64,000 nt of DNA from Shewanella aestuarii (GCF_014647215.1 NZ_BMOT01000003.1:186001-250000); one strand, 5' to 3'. Positions 42,129-52,626 are shown, counted from the first letter of the stretch. Numbers and translations: made by a program. Notes: a model not told the origin generated them from the sequence alone.

Positions 42129-43259
42129 ATGGAAGGATTAATGGCCTTTTGGGCTGAAACAGGCATTGCACATTTTGAAGCGGGCCAGTTGTTAATGATG
42201 GGGGTTGGCTGTTTATTGTTATACCTCGCCATCGCACGTGGTTTTGAACCATTGTTATTATTACCCATTGGTTTTGGTGCTATTTTAGCGAACATTCCTA
42301 ACGCAGGTTTTACCGAAGAGGGTGGTTTACTTTGGTATGCGTATCACGTGGGGATTGAAACGGGTATTTTTCCGCTGCTTATTTTCATGGGCGTTGGCGC
42401 GCTAACTGATTTTGGAGCCTTGATAGCAAACCCTAAAACCTTATTACTTGGCGCCGCTGCGCAATTTGGTATTTTTGCGACTTTGTTAGGAGCAATCGCG
42501 CTTAATTTGGTACCAGGGTTTGAATTTAGTATGACAGATGCGGCAGCCATTGCGATCATTGGTGGCGCTGATGGGCCAACAGCTATTTTCTTAGCTTCAA
42601 AGCTAGCACCTGATCTATTGGGGGCAATTGCGGTTGCTGCATATTCGTATATGGCATTAGTACCATTGATTCAACCCCCGATTATGAAGCTGCTAACCAC
42701 ACCGGCTGAACGTAGTATCAAGATGGAGCAACTACGCGAAGTCAGTAAGCGTGAGAAAATTATTTTCCCGTTGATGGTCGTTGGACTAACCATTCTGTTT
42801 TTACCCGCAGCAACGCCTTTAGTGGGAATGTTCTGTTTAGGTAACTTAATGCGTGAGTCAGGCGTAGTCGACCGTCTATCTAAAACCGCTCAAAATGAGC
42901 TCATTAATATTGTGACGATCTTTTTAGGCCTTGCTGTTGGCTCAAAATTGTCTGCCGGCGAGTTTTTACGTATCGAAACCTTAGGTATTCTTGTACTGGG
43001 AGCGGTGGCTTTTTCTATTGGTACAGCAGCTGGGGTATTAATGGCTAAGTTAATGTGTAAGTTGTCTGGCGGTAAGGTTAACCCCCTCATTGGCGCAGCG
43101 GGTGTATCTGCTGTGCCTATGGCGGCGCGAGTGGTCAATAAAGTTGGCCTTGAAGCTAATCATCAGAATTTCTTATTAATGCATGCGATGGGACCAAATG
43201 TTGCAGGTGTATTGGGAAGTGCTGTTGCAGCAGGTGTATTACTTGCCGTATTAGGTTAA
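42129..43259 (+). CDS. oadB: Oxaloacetate decarboxylase beta chain (Na+ pump)
   Basis: OadB is the integral membrane subunit that decarboxylates carboxybiotin and exports Na+. The 376-residue protein has about nine membrane segments. The family motifs are [20 protein letters not shown] near residues 140-160 and the C-terminal [21 protein letters not shown] and [18 protein letters not shown]. It completes oadGAB, which links oxaloacetate breakdown to a sodium gradient. A terminator follows. Confidence 0.96.
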   Translation: MEGLMAFWAETGIAHFEAGQLLMMGVGCLLLYLAIARGFEPLLLLPIGFGAILANIPNAGFTEEGGLLWYAYHVGIETGIFPLLIFMGVGALTDFGALIANPKTLLLGAAAQFGIFATLLGAIALNLVPGFEFSMTDAAAIAIIGGADGPTAIFLASKLAPDLLGAIAVAAYSYMALVPLIQPPIMKLLTTPAERSIKMEQLREVSKREKIIFPLMVVGLTILFLPAATPLVGMFCLGNLMRESGVVDRLSKTAQNELINIVTIFLGLAVGSKLSAGEFLRIETLGILVLGAVAFSIGTAAGVLMAKLMCKLSGGKVNPLIGAAGVSAVPMAARVVNKVGLEANHQNFLLMHAMGPNVAGVLGSAVAAGVLLAVLG

Positions 43260-43300
43260 TTATTAAAGCGGCTGCTTATATTAAGTGGCCAATAGGCAAT

Positions 43301-43337
43301 AAAAAAGCGAGTAGGGTAATCCTAACTCGCTTTTTTT
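43301..43337. terminator. Bidirectional terminator between oadB and the symporter gene
   Basis: AAAAAAGCGAGT-AGG pairs with CCTAACTCGCTTTTTT, with one bulged base and A/T runs on both sides. It serves the convergent oadB and the minus-strand transporter. Confidence 0.85.
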
Positions 43338-43348
43338 AAAGCTATTAC

Positions 43349-44599
43349 TTAGTTAGTTTGTTGTTCTGCGTTAACTTCTTCAGCATTAAACTGAGCGATA
43401 TCTAATTGCCCTTCACTTTTTCCTATTACGACCGCAGTCATCATATCGCCGGTAACGTTAGTCGCTGTGCGGATCATATCAATAATTCTGTCAACGGCAG
43501 CAATAAAGGCAATACCTTCCAGTGGCAAACCAATCACGCCTAAGGTGACGGTTAGCATGACCATGGCACTGCCGGGTACGCCTGCCGTGCCAACAGAGGC
43601 AACGGTTGCGGTGACCGCAATCAGCATGTAATCGGTCATATCTAATGGAATACCGTAGATTTGTGCAATAAAGATAGCGGCAATCGCGGGGTAAATTCCA
43701 CCACAACCATCCATGTTCATTGTCGCGCCTAAAGGCAGTACAAAAGCACTATAACGTTTTGATACGCCCATTGATTCAGTGCAACGTGTGCTGGCGGGTA
43801 ATGTGCCGAAACTTGATGCTGTACTGAAAGCCACAAGCTGTGCTGGCATCGCTTTGCGGAAAAACTTTAGCGGACTGAGTCCTGCGGCAAATTTCACTAA
43901 ACCACCATAAACAAAAATGATATGGATTAATGCGGCTATGTAAATGGCAATGATAAATTTACCCAGCGGAAGTAAAGTGCTTAAGCCATATTCGCCTACA
44001 ACCCAAGCCATTAAGCCAAAAACGCCAATTGGGGTCAGCTTAAGTACCATGCGAGTCAGTTGGAACATGACTTCAGAGCTGGCTTCCATCACTTTTTTTA
44101 ATGGCTCAGCTTTTTCGCCTACTGCGTTGATTGCAATACCTACCAAGGCAGCAAATACAATGATTTGTAGTACTTTACCTTCCGCTAAAGAAGCAAAAGG
44201 GTTGACGGGGATCATATTCAGTAAGACTTGCGCAAAACCAGGAATATCACGTTCTCGTACTTCGCTGGTGGCTAATTCAAGTGAGCCGCCCATGTCGATT
44301 AAACTGCCGATGGCAAGACCAATAAATGACGCAATAGTGCCGGTAAACATAAATAAGCCTAAGGTTTTCATGCTTAAACGGGTTAAATTTGTTTGACTAC
44401 CTAAAGAGGTGATACTGACAACGATGGCACAAAAAACCAATGGTGCAACCAGCATTTTTATCGCGCTGATGAATAAGTCACCTAAAGGTTTTAATACCAC
44501 GGCAGAATTGCCTAATGCGATACCTACTAGGGTGCCTAAAATAAAGCCGGCTAATACTTTCTGCCAAAAAGGAATACGTTTAAATGTGTCTAAAATCAT
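43349..44599 (-). CDS. Dicarboxylate/amino-acid:cation symporter (DAACS family)
   Basis: This 416-residue inner-membrane protein belongs to the GltP/DctA family. It has about eight membrane segments and the two hairpin motifs, SSFGTLPAST and PLGATMNMDGCGG, the latter corresponding to the NMDGT Na+-binding motif with T replaced by C. It could take up glutamate, aspartate or a C4-dicarboxylate together with Na+ or H+; which one is not shown. It is convergent with the Na+-pumping oadGAB operon. A role in Na+ cycling is inference. Confidence 0.92.
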   Translation of the reverse strand: MILDTFKRIPFWQKVLAGFILGTLVGIALGNSAVVLKPLGDLFISAIKMLVAPLVFCAIVVSITSLGSQTNLTRLSMKTLGLFMFTGTIASFIGLAIGSLIDMGGSLELATSEVRERDIPGFAQVLLNMIPVNPFASLAEGKVLQIIVFAALVGIAINAVGEKAEPLKKVMEASSEVMFQLTRMVLKLTPIGVFGLMAWVVGEYGLSTLLPLGKFIIAIYIAALIHIIFVYGGLVKFAAGLSPLKFFRKAMPAQLVAFSTASSFGTLPASTRCTESMGVSKRYSAFVLPLGATMNMDGCGGIYPAIAAIFIAQIYGIPLDMTDYMLIAVTATVASVGTAGVPGSAMVMLTVTLGVIGLPLEGIAFIAAVDRIIDMIRTATNVTGDMMTAVVIGKSEGQLDIAQFNAEEVNAEQQTN

Positions 44600-44887
44600 T
44601 GGGAGATCTCATTGTTATTATGTGATTAAGCAGTATTTTGGTGATGTACATGCTAATTGCAGTTAACTTATCCGTCTTCAGCAGTTTGTGCAAACTAGTT
44701 TATTTCGATAGATGAAGCAAATTTAATGGCATTCTAGATAGGCTACTAAAGACAAACAACGCTAATTTGATATAACTTATAATTATATATACCGATGTTA
44801 ATATAATAATAAATATTCACTAAATGGTTACTTAATTCATAATGGTATGAGTTGAATAAAAACATATTTAAATCATAAGGATAAATT

Positions 44888-45310
44888 TTGTCTGAATTGT
44901 GGGTGATGTTTTCTGGAGCTTTTTTAGCTGCAACCTTGTTACCGGGTGGATCAGAAGTTTTACTTATCGGTTTATTACAACACAACAGTGAACCTTGGTT
45001 AGCTTTACTGGTCGTAGCAAGTATTGGTAATACACTTGGCGCCTTAACCAGTTATTATTTAGGCCGAATCGGACGGTTTGCTAAATCGCCTGAAGATTTT
45101 CATAACACGCATTATCAACGTTCACTACGCTGGTTTGAACGCTTTGGGGTGTGGGCATTATTACTATCTTGGTTACCTCTTGTTGGTGATATTCTGTGCT
45201 TAATTGCCGGCTGGCTTAAATTACCGCTTGTACCTGCAACATTGATTATTTTAGTGGGTAAAACCGTGCGCTATAGTCTGATAGTGTTGGCTTTCATGGC
45301 CACGGTGTAA
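44888..45310 (+). CDS. yqaA: YqaA-type DedA/VTT family membrane protein
   Basis: The 140-residue protein matches E. coli YqaA along its length, with FLAATLLPGGSEVLL at the N-terminus, SIGNTLGALTSYYLGR, and LLSWLPLVGDILCLIAGWLKL. It has about four membrane segments and belongs to the VTT/DedA group, linked to membrane homeostasis. The start is TTG at 44888, with an AAGGA site upstream. The next gene, an M16 peptidase, follows after 38 bp and also starts with TTG. Confidence 0.88.
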   Translation: MSELWVMFSGAFLAATLLPGGSEVLLIGLLQHNSEPWLALLVVASIGNTLGALTSYYLGRIGRFAKSPEDFHNTHYQRSLRWFERFGVWALLLSWLPLVGDILCLIAGWLKLPLVPATLIILVGKTVRYSLIVLAFMATV

Positions 45311-45348
45311 TCACTCATCATCTTATTTATAAACTCAAGGAGAGTGTT

Positions 45349-48207
45349 TTGAAAAAGTGGATTCTTGCGGTCGCAATCAGTGCGGCAATATCAGGGTGTG
45401 CAATACAAAGCGCAAATAATGCTATTGACGTTACAACGGCTCAAGCAAATTTGCCCGCGGGTGTGAGTTTAGTTGAAACGGTTTCACTGACCGACAGTGA
45501 AATAGGCATAGCGTATAAAAAATATCGTCTAGCCAATGGCCTCACAGTCATTTTGCATCAAGATACCTCAGATCCATTAGTGCACGTTGATGTGACTTAT
45601 CATGTAGGTTCAGCACGTGAGCTTGCGGGGCGAAGTGGTTTTGCTCACTTATTTGAACATATGATGTTTCAAGGCTCGCAGCATGTCGGTGATGAACAAC
45701 ATTTTAAAGTGGTCACCGAAGCGGGTGGCACATTAAATGGCACAACAAACTCAGATAGAACCAATTATTTTGAAACTGTACCCAGCAATCAGTTAGAGAA
45801 AATGTTGTGGTTAGAATCAGACAGAATGGGCTTCTTTTTACCGGCATTAACCTCTGAAAAATTTGAAGTACAACGTGAAACGGTTAAAAATGAACGAGCT
45901 CAACGGATAGATAATCGTCCGTATGGCCGTTTAGGCGAACGCTTTGCACAGGCAGTTTATCCCGAGGGACATCCGTATTCATGGCCGGTTATCGGTTGGC
46001 CTGAAGATCTTGACCGAGCAACCTTAGACGATGTTAAACACTTTTTTGAACGATGGTATGGCCCGAATAACGCCACCTTAACCATAGGGGGGGACTTTGA
46101 TGAGGCGCAAACATTGTCATGGGTGAATAAGTATTTTGGCGAGATCCCATCAGGCCCTCAAGTTGAATCTGCTACTAAAACGCCAGTGACACTTGATAAA
46201 ACTCGCTACATATCAATGGAAGACAAAGTGCATTTACCTTTGTTATATGTCGGTATGCCGACAGTTTATGCTGGTCATCCAGATGAAGCGGCTCTCGATT
46301 TACTGGCGAATATTATTGGCGGGGGACCAACCTCGCTGTTATATAAAAACCTAGTAAAAGAAGGCTATGCGGTTCAGGCATCAGTAGGGCATCCCTGTCA
46401 GGAATTGGCGTGTCAATTTACTTTATATGCACTGGCTAATCCGGCAACAGGCGGCAAGCTAGCATTACTTGAGGAGAAAATTGATCAGTCCATTGCTGAG
46501 TTTGAACAACGCGGTGTCACTGACGAAGATCTTCAGAAAGTGAAAGTTCAGTTTGAAGCCGACACTATTTTTGGTTTACAAAGTGTCAGAGGGAAAGTGT
46601 CTACTCTAGCGGCTAATCAAACATTTTATGCTAATCCTAATATGGTGGCACAGGATTTAGCTCGCTATCAAAGTGTGACTAAACAGGATGTGATGCGGGT
46701 GTTTAACCAGTACATCAAAGACAAACCTAAAGTGGTGATGAGTGTGGTTCCTGAGGGGCAATCACAACTGGTGGCTAAGGCTGATAACTTTACCCCTACA
46801 GCTTTACCAGTAGCAGCTGAGGCCGTCACAGGTTTGACAGATATCAAGCCAGTTGTTTCAAGTTTTGATCGCGCCACCATGCCACAAGTCGGTAAAGCCC
46901 CAGTGCTAACTGTACCAAGCCTTTGGACGTCATCATTGAGTAATGGCATCGAGGTCATGGGCACTGAGAGTGAAGAAACGCCTACTGCTGAATTAGTGAT
47001 TTATCTTGAGGGCGGACATCGTGCAGTGCCTGTTGAAAAAGCCGGTCTCGCTCAGCTAACTGCGGCAATGATGGGCGAATCTAGCACCCAACACACCACG
47101 GAAGAGTTAGCCCATAAGCTTGAGATGTTAGGTTCTAGTATCAGTTTTGGTGCAGGGATCTCGCAGTCATATGTACAAGTCTCCAGTTTGTCAAAAAACC
47201 TTGCTGCAACATTGGCTATTTTAGAGGAACGCTTATTTAACCCAGGCTTTAATCGTGCTGATTTTGAACGGGTAAAGCAGCAACAAATACAAAGCTTACA
47301 ACAGGCAATGACCAACCCGAGTTATATGGCGAGTAATGGTTTTTCAGCCTTGTTGTACGGTAAAAATACCGTCATGGGCAATAGTCAGTTAGGGACGGTT
47401 GAATCCCTTTCTGCGTTAACCCTTGAAGATGTTAAAGCCTTTTATCAGCAGCAATATACGGCAGGCAGTGCGCAGATGGTAATGGTATCTGATTTAGCCA
47501 AAGATAACGTAATATCAATGCTCAGCGGATTGAGTCAGTGGAGCGGAAAGGCCACGACGTTAACCCCTATCAACAAACGCCTTTATGCGGCACCTGCCAC
47601 CATTTACATTATTGATAAACCGGATGCGGCGCAGTCGGAAATTAATATCGGTAAACGAGCTTTGTCCTACGATGGTACAGGTGAGTACTTTAAGGCTAAT
47701 TTGATGAACTATCCTCTAGGTGGTGCATTTAATAGCCGCATAAACCTAAATTTACGTGAAGATAAAGGTTATACCTATGGCGCCAGAACCCAGTTTAGTG
47801 GTCAAGAAGACACGGGTGAGTTTATTGCCTCAGCGAGTGTCAGAACCGATGTGACGGGGGCGGCTATCTCTGAGTTTATTAAAGAAATTCAAACCTATCA
47901 ACAAACGGGAATGAATGATAAAGAGTTAGCATTTTTACGTAACTCTATTACTCAAGGCCAAGCATTGGATTTTGAAACTCCGTATCAAAAAGCAGGATTC
48001 ATTCGCAGAATTCAGCGCTACCAATTAGATCCTCAATTTACTCAACAGCAAACTCAGATAATTAATGCTATTACCACGACTGAATTAAACTCACTTGCCA
48101 AATCATTATTGGATATCAATACTATGGTGATATTGGTCGTGGGTGATAAAGACGTTATCCAAAAACAATTGGCGCCATTAGGATATCCAATTCAAGTAAT
48201 AAATTAA
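45349..48207 (+). CDS. M16 family zinc metalloprotease, lipoprotein
   Basis: A 952-residue two-domain (pitrilysin-like) peptidase. The N-terminus carries a lipobox (ISGC), so it is probably a periplasm-facing lipoprotein. The inverted zinc motif H100-xx-E103-H104 (HLFEHMMFQ) is intact, with the third Glu likely E182 (KNERAQRID). The second M16 domain (about 505-950) has no HxxEH and is presumably the inactive partner. The start is TTG at 45349, with AAGGAGAG upstream. Its substrate is unknown. It probably shares a transcript with yqaA. Confidence 0.93.
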   Translation: MKKWILAVAISAAISGCAIQSANNAIDVTTAQANLPAGVSLVETVSLTDSEIGIAYKKYRLANGLTVILHQDTSDPLVHVDVTYHVGSARELAGRSGFAHLFEHMMFQGSQHVGDEQHFKVVTEAGGTLNGTTNSDRTNYFETVPSNQLEKMLWLESDRMGFFLPALTSEKFEVQRETVKNERAQRIDNRPYGRLGERFAQAVYPEGHPYSWPVIGWPEDLDRATLDDVKHFFERWYGPNNATLTIGGDFDEAQTLSWVNKYFGEIPSGPQVESATKTPVTLDKTRYISMEDKVHLPLLYVGMPTVYAGHPDEAALDLLANIIGGGPTSLLYKNLVKEGYAVQASVGHPCQELACQFTLYALANPATGGKLALLEEKIDQSIAEFEQRGVTDEDLQKVKVQFEADTIFGLQSVRGKVSTLAANQTFYANPNMVAQDLARYQSVTKQDVMRVFNQYIKDKPKVVMSVVPEGQSQLVAKADNFTPTALPVAAEAVTGLTDIKPVVSSFDRATMPQVGKAPVLTVPSLWTSSLSNGIEVMGTESEETPTAELVIYLEGGHRAVPVEKAGLAQLTAAMMGESSTQHTTEELAHKLEMLGSSISFGAGISQSYVQVSSLSKNLAATLAILEERLFNPGFNRADFERVKQQQIQSLQQAMTNPSYMASNGFSALLYGKNTVMGNSQLGTVESLSALTLEDVKAFYQQQYTAGSAQMVMVSDLAKDNVISMLSGLSQWSGKATTLTPINKRLYAAPATIYIIDKPDAAQSEINIGKRALSYDGTGEYFKANLMNYPLGGAFNSRINLNLREDKGYTYGARTQFSGQEDTGEFIASASVRTDVTGAAISEFIKEIQTYQQTGMNDKELAFLRNSITQGQALDFETPYQKAGFIRRIQRYQLDPQFTQQQTQIINAITTTELNSLAKSLLDINTMVILVVGDKDVIQKQLAPLGYPIQVIN

Positions 48208-48270
48208 TTCATTAAATCATTGGGTTGAATTGAACCTATTTAGCCCAATATCAGTATCAAGAAGTGAGTT

Positions 48271-48304
48271 AAAACGGTGGCAGAATCTCTGTTGCCGTTT
48301 TTGT
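48271..48304 (+). terminator. Possible terminator after the M16 peptidase
   Basis: AAAACGG(TG)GCA pairs with TGCCGTTTT across a 10-base loop with a two-base bulge, followed by a T-run. It lies between the peptidase and gshA. Confidence 0.65.
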
Positions 48305-48393
48305 TTATAGTTTTTTTGCCAATTTGGTAATAATCTCGGGTATTATCGGGTCTAGCTGTTAATCATGCGAATCCATCAGTAGAGAATAGTATA

Positions 48394-50019
48394 TTGAAAT
48401 CTTTCAATGAAATCGTCGACCAACTAGGCGACAATGAAGGGCGTAGCGCCTTACTTGGTATGTTACGTGGCATAGAGCGTGAAGCCCTGCGTATTGATGA
48501 TAATGGCCAGCTTGCGCAAGATTTACATCCTCAAGCGTTAGGCTCAGCATTAACACATTCAAGGATCACTACCGATTACAGCGAAGCACTTCTCGAGTTT
48601 ATTACTCCAGTAAATAACAACATTGATACTTTGCTAGAAGGCTTAACCCAAACCCATGCTTACACAGTTCGCAACTTAAACGGCCAAAAACTTTGGCCAG
48701 TGAGTATGCCTTGCTATGTCGGCGATGTGAAAAATATTCCGCTAGCACAATATGGCATCTCCAATAACGGTTTGATGAAAACCCTTTATCGAAAAGGCTT
48801 AACCCACCGTTATGGTGCATTGATGCAAATTATTTCTGGGGTACATTTTAATTTTTCAGTCTCATCTGAGTTATGGCAACGCTTGTTTGATAGTAAATTA
48901 TCCAACAATCCGCATATGCGTTCAGACTCATTAAGCCGCTGTGAATTTATCTCCGAATCTTACTTCGGACTTATTCGTAATTACCGCCGTTTAGTCTGGG
49001 TGCTGCCTTATTTGTTCGGCTCATCACCTGCGTTATGCTCTTCGTTTGTAAAAGATCAAGCGGTTGATTTTAACTTTGAAAAAACCGGTAAAGGCACCCT
49101 ATATTTACCCTACGCCACTTCATTGCGTATGAGTGATTTGGGCTATACCAATAAAGAGCAGGATACACTCAATATCAGCTATAACTCTTTGCCTGAATAC
49201 CTAGAGGGCGTTCAAGCTGCGATTAGAATGCCATCTAAAAAGTTTGAACAGATTGGCGTAAAAGTCGATGGTGAATATCGTCAGTTAAATAACAATATTT
49301 TGCAGATTGAAAATGAGTTTTACTCGCCAATCCGTGCCAAACGTGTCACTAAAGCTGGTGAGAAACCTTCGCAAGCCTTGATGAGAGCTGGAGTGGAATA
49401 CATAGAAGTTCGCGCTTTAGATGTTAACCCATTCAGCCCTGTTGGTATTGATGCGACGCAAGTGCGATTTTTAGATTTGTTTTTACTTTACTGTTTGTTA
49501 TCGCCATCGGCACTGACAGATGAACAAGGTGAGAAAGAAATTGCCGCTAACTTAAAATCGGTTGTGCTTGAAGGGCGTAAACCGGGATTAATGTTAAAAC
49601 AAAATGGTAATGACATCAGTTTACAAGCATGGCTTAAACACATGTTTGCAGACTTGTCGCGGTTAGCGATATTGTTAGATGGCGAACATGAACATGGTTA
49701 TCAAAATGCCTTAAACCATTGGGCTGCGGCTATTGATGACCCAAGTCTGACATTATCAGGCCGAGTGTTGAATGAAATTATTACCAAAGGCGTTGATCAT
49801 GGCGTATGGGTAAGCCAGCTGGCGAATAACTACCATGAGTTTTTAACCACATACCCTTTAAGTCAAGAAACCGAACAGCAATACAAAGATGAAGCTGAGT
49901 TATCACTTAACAAACAACATCAGATTGAAATGGAATCAATGCCAAATTTTGATGTGTTTTTACAAGAATACTTCAAAGAAGTCGCTTCTCCTGAATTATA
50001 CAGTGGCTGCAAAGCCTAA
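48394..50019 (+). CDS. gshA: Glutamate-cysteine ligase (type 1)
   Basis: GshA makes gamma-glutamylcysteine, the first step of glutathione synthesis. The GIEREALRI, ALGSALTHSRITTDYSEALLEFITP and SGVHFNFSVS segments are characteristic. At 541 residues it is slightly longer than the E. coli enzyme (518). The start is TTG at 48394; the N-terminus (MKSFNEIVDQLGDNEGRSAL) aligns with the E. coli start, so a later ATG would truncate the fold. It is followed 18 bp later by a small lipoprotein gene. Confidence 0.95.
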   Translation: MKSFNEIVDQLGDNEGRSALLGMLRGIEREALRIDDNGQLAQDLHPQALGSALTHSRITTDYSEALLEFITPVNNNIDTLLEGLTQTHAYTVRNLNGQKLWPVSMPCYVGDVKNIPLAQYGISNNGLMKTLYRKGLTHRYGALMQIISGVHFNFSVSSELWQRLFDSKLSNNPHMRSDSLSRCEFISESYFGLIRNYRRLVWVLPYLFGSSPALCSSFVKDQAVDFNFEKTGKGTLYLPYATSLRMSDLGYTNKEQDTLNISYNSLPEYLEGVQAAIRMPSKKFEQIGVKVDGEYRQLNNNILQIENEFYSPIRAKRVTKAGEKPSQALMRAGVEYIEVRALDVNPFSPVGIDATQVRFLDLFLLYCLLSPSALTDEQGEKEIAANLKSVVLEGRKPGLMLKQNGNDISLQAWLKHMFADLSRLAILLDGEHEHGYQNALNHWAAAIDDPSLTLSGRVLNEIITKGVDHGVWVSQLANNYHEFLTTYPLSQETEQQYKDEAELSLNKQHQIEMESMPNFDVFLQEYFKEVASPELYSGCKA

Positions 50020-50037
50020 TTGATGGCAGTCCGTTGA

Positions 50038-50493
50038 ATGAATGACATAACCTTAGCTAATACTTGTTCAGCAAAGATATTGCTTAGCTTTATCGCAATG
50101 ATTAGCTTATTGTCAGGTTGTGCATCATCGGACAATGCTAATAAGTGTGGCACAGTATCGGCTTATATTAAGCCTGATACTGGGCAATACCTTTACCGTA
50201 CACTTGTGACTCACCTTGACGGTATTCCGGTTATTTCTAGACCTAATTACGTATTACCAGTGGGCGTACATGAGTTCACGGTAGTTGAGTTAATTAACTC
50301 CCCAGAATTGAAAGTCTCACTTGCAGCGCGCGGCACAAAAATACTGACAGTCAATGTTGAAGCCGATCAGCGCTACCATATTGCCGCGCAAATGTTTACC
50401 GACAAAATCTATGTTGGGCGTAACAGTGATTTTTGGCAGCCAGTGGTTTTTCAACAAGAATCACATCAATGTGAAATCGATCCTATACCTTAA
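50038..50493 (+). CDS. Small lipoprotein of unknown function
   Basis: The product is 151 residues. A hydrophobic segment and lipobox (LLSGC) end near residue 28, predicting an envelope lipoprotein. The rest looks beta-rich (SAYIKPDTGQYLYRT, ILTVNVEADQRYHI), with a Cys near each end (CGTVS; HQCEIDPIP) that could pair. I do not recognise the family. It lies between gshA and a second lipoprotein gene on the same strand. Confidence 0.8.
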   Translation: MNDITLANTCSAKILLSFIAMISLLSGCASSDNANKCGTVSAYIKPDTGQYLYRTLVTHLDGIPVISRPNYVLPVGVHEFTVVELINSPELKVSLAARGTKILTVNVEADQRYHIAAQMFTDKIYVGRNSDFWQPVVFQQESHQCEIDPIP

Positions 50494-50555
50494 ATTGCAT
50501 TATGTATTTATTGATGTGACACTGACCTTTTGTTTTTATTGGCTATTGAGGTGTT

Positions 50556-51173
50556 ATGAAATCGTTTCGGTACATTATGAGTTTATGCTGCGCCATTGTT
50601 TTGTCCGGTTGTGCAACCTCTCCGCCAGCTGAGCCCGAAAACCTTTGCTCTATCTTCCAAGAAAACCGTTCATGGTATCAAGCTGCAGTAAATACCCGAG
50701 AAAAGTGGGGCGTTCCTGTTCATGTGCCGTTAGCTATGATGTATCAAGAAAGTTCTTTTAAGCATAATGCTGCGCCGCCAATGGAATATTTTTTAGGCTT
50801 TATTCCCACCGGCCGCGCAAGCGATGCCTATGGGTATGCTCAAGCTAAAACGCAAACATGGGATGATTATGTAAGAGAAACGGGTAACTCGTGGTCCAGC
50901 CGCAGTGATTTTGATGACGCTATGGATTTTATGGGCTGGTTTATTTACAAAACCAACAAAGTAAATGGCGTGTCTAAATGGGATGCGAAAAATCAGTATT
51001 TGAACTATCACGAAGGCTGGGGAGGTTACAAGCGCGGTTCATATAAAGCCAAAAAATGGTTAGTGCCTGTGGCTCAAAAAGTAGATAGTCGTGCTAAACG
51101 TTATGCTCAGCAATATAATACCTGCAAAGATGATCTTGATTCATCTTGGTTATGGCGCTTATTTTTTGGCTAG
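50556..51173 (+). CDS. Lipoprotein with lytic transglycosylase-like (SLT) fold
   Basis: A 205-residue lipoprotein (lipobox LSGC, Cys19). The segment PLAMMYQESSFKHNA places E65 where SLT transglycosylases keep their catalytic Glu. The AYGYAQAKTQTWDDY and YLNYHEGWGGYKRGSY segments fit the rest of the fold. It could cleave peptidoglycan from the inner face of the outer membrane. The exact family name (SLT_2 or similar) is not certain. A terminator follows. It may be cotranscribed with the small lipoprotein upstream. Confidence 0.85.
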   Translation: MKSFRYIMSLCCAIVLSGCATSPPAEPENLCSIFQENRSWYQAAVNTREKWGVPVHVPLAMMYQESSFKHNAAPPMEYFLGFIPTGRASDAYGYAQAKTQTWDDYVRETGNSWSSRSDFDDAMDFMGWFIYKTNKVNGVSKWDAKNQYLNYHEGWGGYKRGSYKAKKWLVPVAQKVDSRAKRYAQQYNTCKDDLDSSWLWRLFFG

Positions 51174-51199
51174 CGCCAATACTGTGTCATTACCCCCAT

Positions 51200-51227
51200 A
51201 ATACCACCCGATAAGGTGGTATTTTTT
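51200..51227 (+). terminator. Intrinsic terminator after the SLT lipoprotein
   Basis: AATACCACC and GGTGGTATT form a 9-bp stem with a six-base loop and a T-run. Confidence 0.9.
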
Positions 51228-51347
51228 TGAATCGATTTTTATTGCTTTAAATTATCAGTATTTTGCCGATACAATGTAACTAATTTGTAAAATGTTTTTC
51301 AATGCATTTCGAATTCAACAATAATAAAAAAATGATCGGAAATTATT

Positions 51348-52526
51348 ATGCAAACTTCTTTCGAAAAATCGATTCACCGTAAATTATTAGCCCCTATTTT
51401 AATTATATTTATCCCCTTGCTAATATTAATTAGTTTGTTGGATGCCAATATCAGTAAAACCACTGTGATTGGATTAATCATCGGCCTAGCTATTTGTCAG
51501 TGGTTGTTGGGCTTGTGGAGTATCCAACATTATTTACAGTCTCGCCTAGCTAGATTACATCAATATTTGCAGTTGGTTGTTAATACCGAAAAAGCCCCAG
51601 AATCGCCGCTCAAAGATCATCAAACCGATGAACTTGCCACAATTACCAACGAATTAAGTCAGTTTATTGAAGGGTTGAAAGTCATCCTTGATGAAATCCG
51701 TCTCGATGCAAAAACCTTTAAACAAGAAGCGAAGGTATTAACAGAGCAAATGCATCATGCTGAAATATCAGTTGATAAAAGTGTCCAAGAAAATGGGCAC
51801 ATTACCTTGTCGTTGCAAGAAATTACCCATACTGCATATGAGTTATCCAGTAATGCCGACGAGTTAAAATCTACCTCGGCGGAAGTGCATCAATTACTTA
51901 AAATTGGTAATAAAGATGCTATCGATAATCAAACCGCTATGACAGATTTTGCTAACGGAATAGAAAGCATGGTTAATGATTTAAGCCTGCTTAACAATGA
52001 CAGTTTAAAAATTGGTAATGTGTTGGACGTGATTAAAAGTATTGCCGAGCAAACTAATTTACTCGCCCTTAACGCTGCGATTGAAGCGGCGCGTGCAGGG
52101 GAGCAAGGCAGAGGTTTTGCGGTGGTTGCCGATGAAGTCAGAGCGCTGGCACATCGTACCCAAGAATCTACGGTAGAGATCCAAAACATTGTTCAACAAC
52201 TGCAAAATAAAGCCCAAAATGCAGTGACAGGGATTGGTGAGAGTCAACGCATTAGTCAGCAAAGTGTTGAGCAATGTCAACGGGTCACTAAGGCATTTAA
52301 AGATATTGAAGAGGCATACAGTTTACTCGACAATGTTGCCAGTAATATGACTCTCAGCATTCAGGGACAACAAGCATCGACAGAAAGCATTAATCATAGA
52401 GCGAATGAAATCTCTCGTTTAAGCCAAGATGTTTCCCATGGCTTGAAAGTGGCAGCCCAAGGTGCAAATGAGCAAAGTAAAACCTCTGATAAACTCGAAC
52501 GTGTACTTGGACGAATTTGTGTTTAG
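51348..52526 (+). CDS. Methyl-accepting chemotaxis protein, short sensor
   Basis: The 392-residue receptor has two closely spaced membrane segments near the N-terminus (about 14-30 and 38-56) with almost no periplasmic loop, so it likely senses from within the membrane or cytoplasm. A HAMP-like coil follows, then the signalling hairpin with the invariant tip region [22 protein letters not shown] near residues 244-265. The flanking coiled coils are the usual methylation helices. It stands alone, away from any che operon. The ligand is unknown. Confidence 0.92.
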   Translation: MQTSFEKSIHRKLLAPILIIFIPLLILISLLDANISKTTVIGLIIGLAICQWLLGLWSIQHYLQSRLARLHQYLQLVVNTEKAPESPLKDHQTDELATITNELSQFIEGLKVILDEIRLDAKTFKQEAKVLTEQMHHAEISVDKSVQENGHITLSLQEITHTAYELSSNADELKSTSAEVHQLLKIGNKDAIDNQTAMTDFANGIESMVNDLSLLNNDSLKIGNVLDVIKSIAEQTNLLALNAAIEAARAGEQGRGFAVVADEVRALAHRTQESTVEIQNIVQQLQNKAQNAVTGIGESQRISQQSVEQCQRVTKAFKDIEEAYSLLDNVASNMTLSIQGQQASTESINHRANEISRLSQDVSHGLKVAAQGANEQSKTSDKLERVLGRICV

Positions 52527-52560
52527 TGAAATCAAGCATTTGATTCGATGAGTTTTGCAT

Positions 52561-52595
52561 CTATAAAAAAGGAGCCTAAGGCTCCTTTTTTATAG
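52561..52595. terminator. Bidirectional terminator between the receptor gene and purK
   Basis: A perfect 16-bp stem (CTATAAAAAAGGAGCC and its complement, loop TAA) with A and T runs on either side sits in the convergent gap. Confidence 0.93.
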
Positions 52596-52626
52596 ATTGC
52601 GACACCAGAGGTGTTAGCTGAAATAT

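Noticed and set aside
44409..44666. 85-codon frame opposite the symporter gene start
   Set aside because: It is antisense to a confident membrane transporter; the frame is a by-product of hydrophobic codons.
50354..50632. 92-codon frame bridging the two small lipoprotein genes
   Set aside because: Most of it overlaps the supported lipoprotein genes in a different frame, and it shows no domain.
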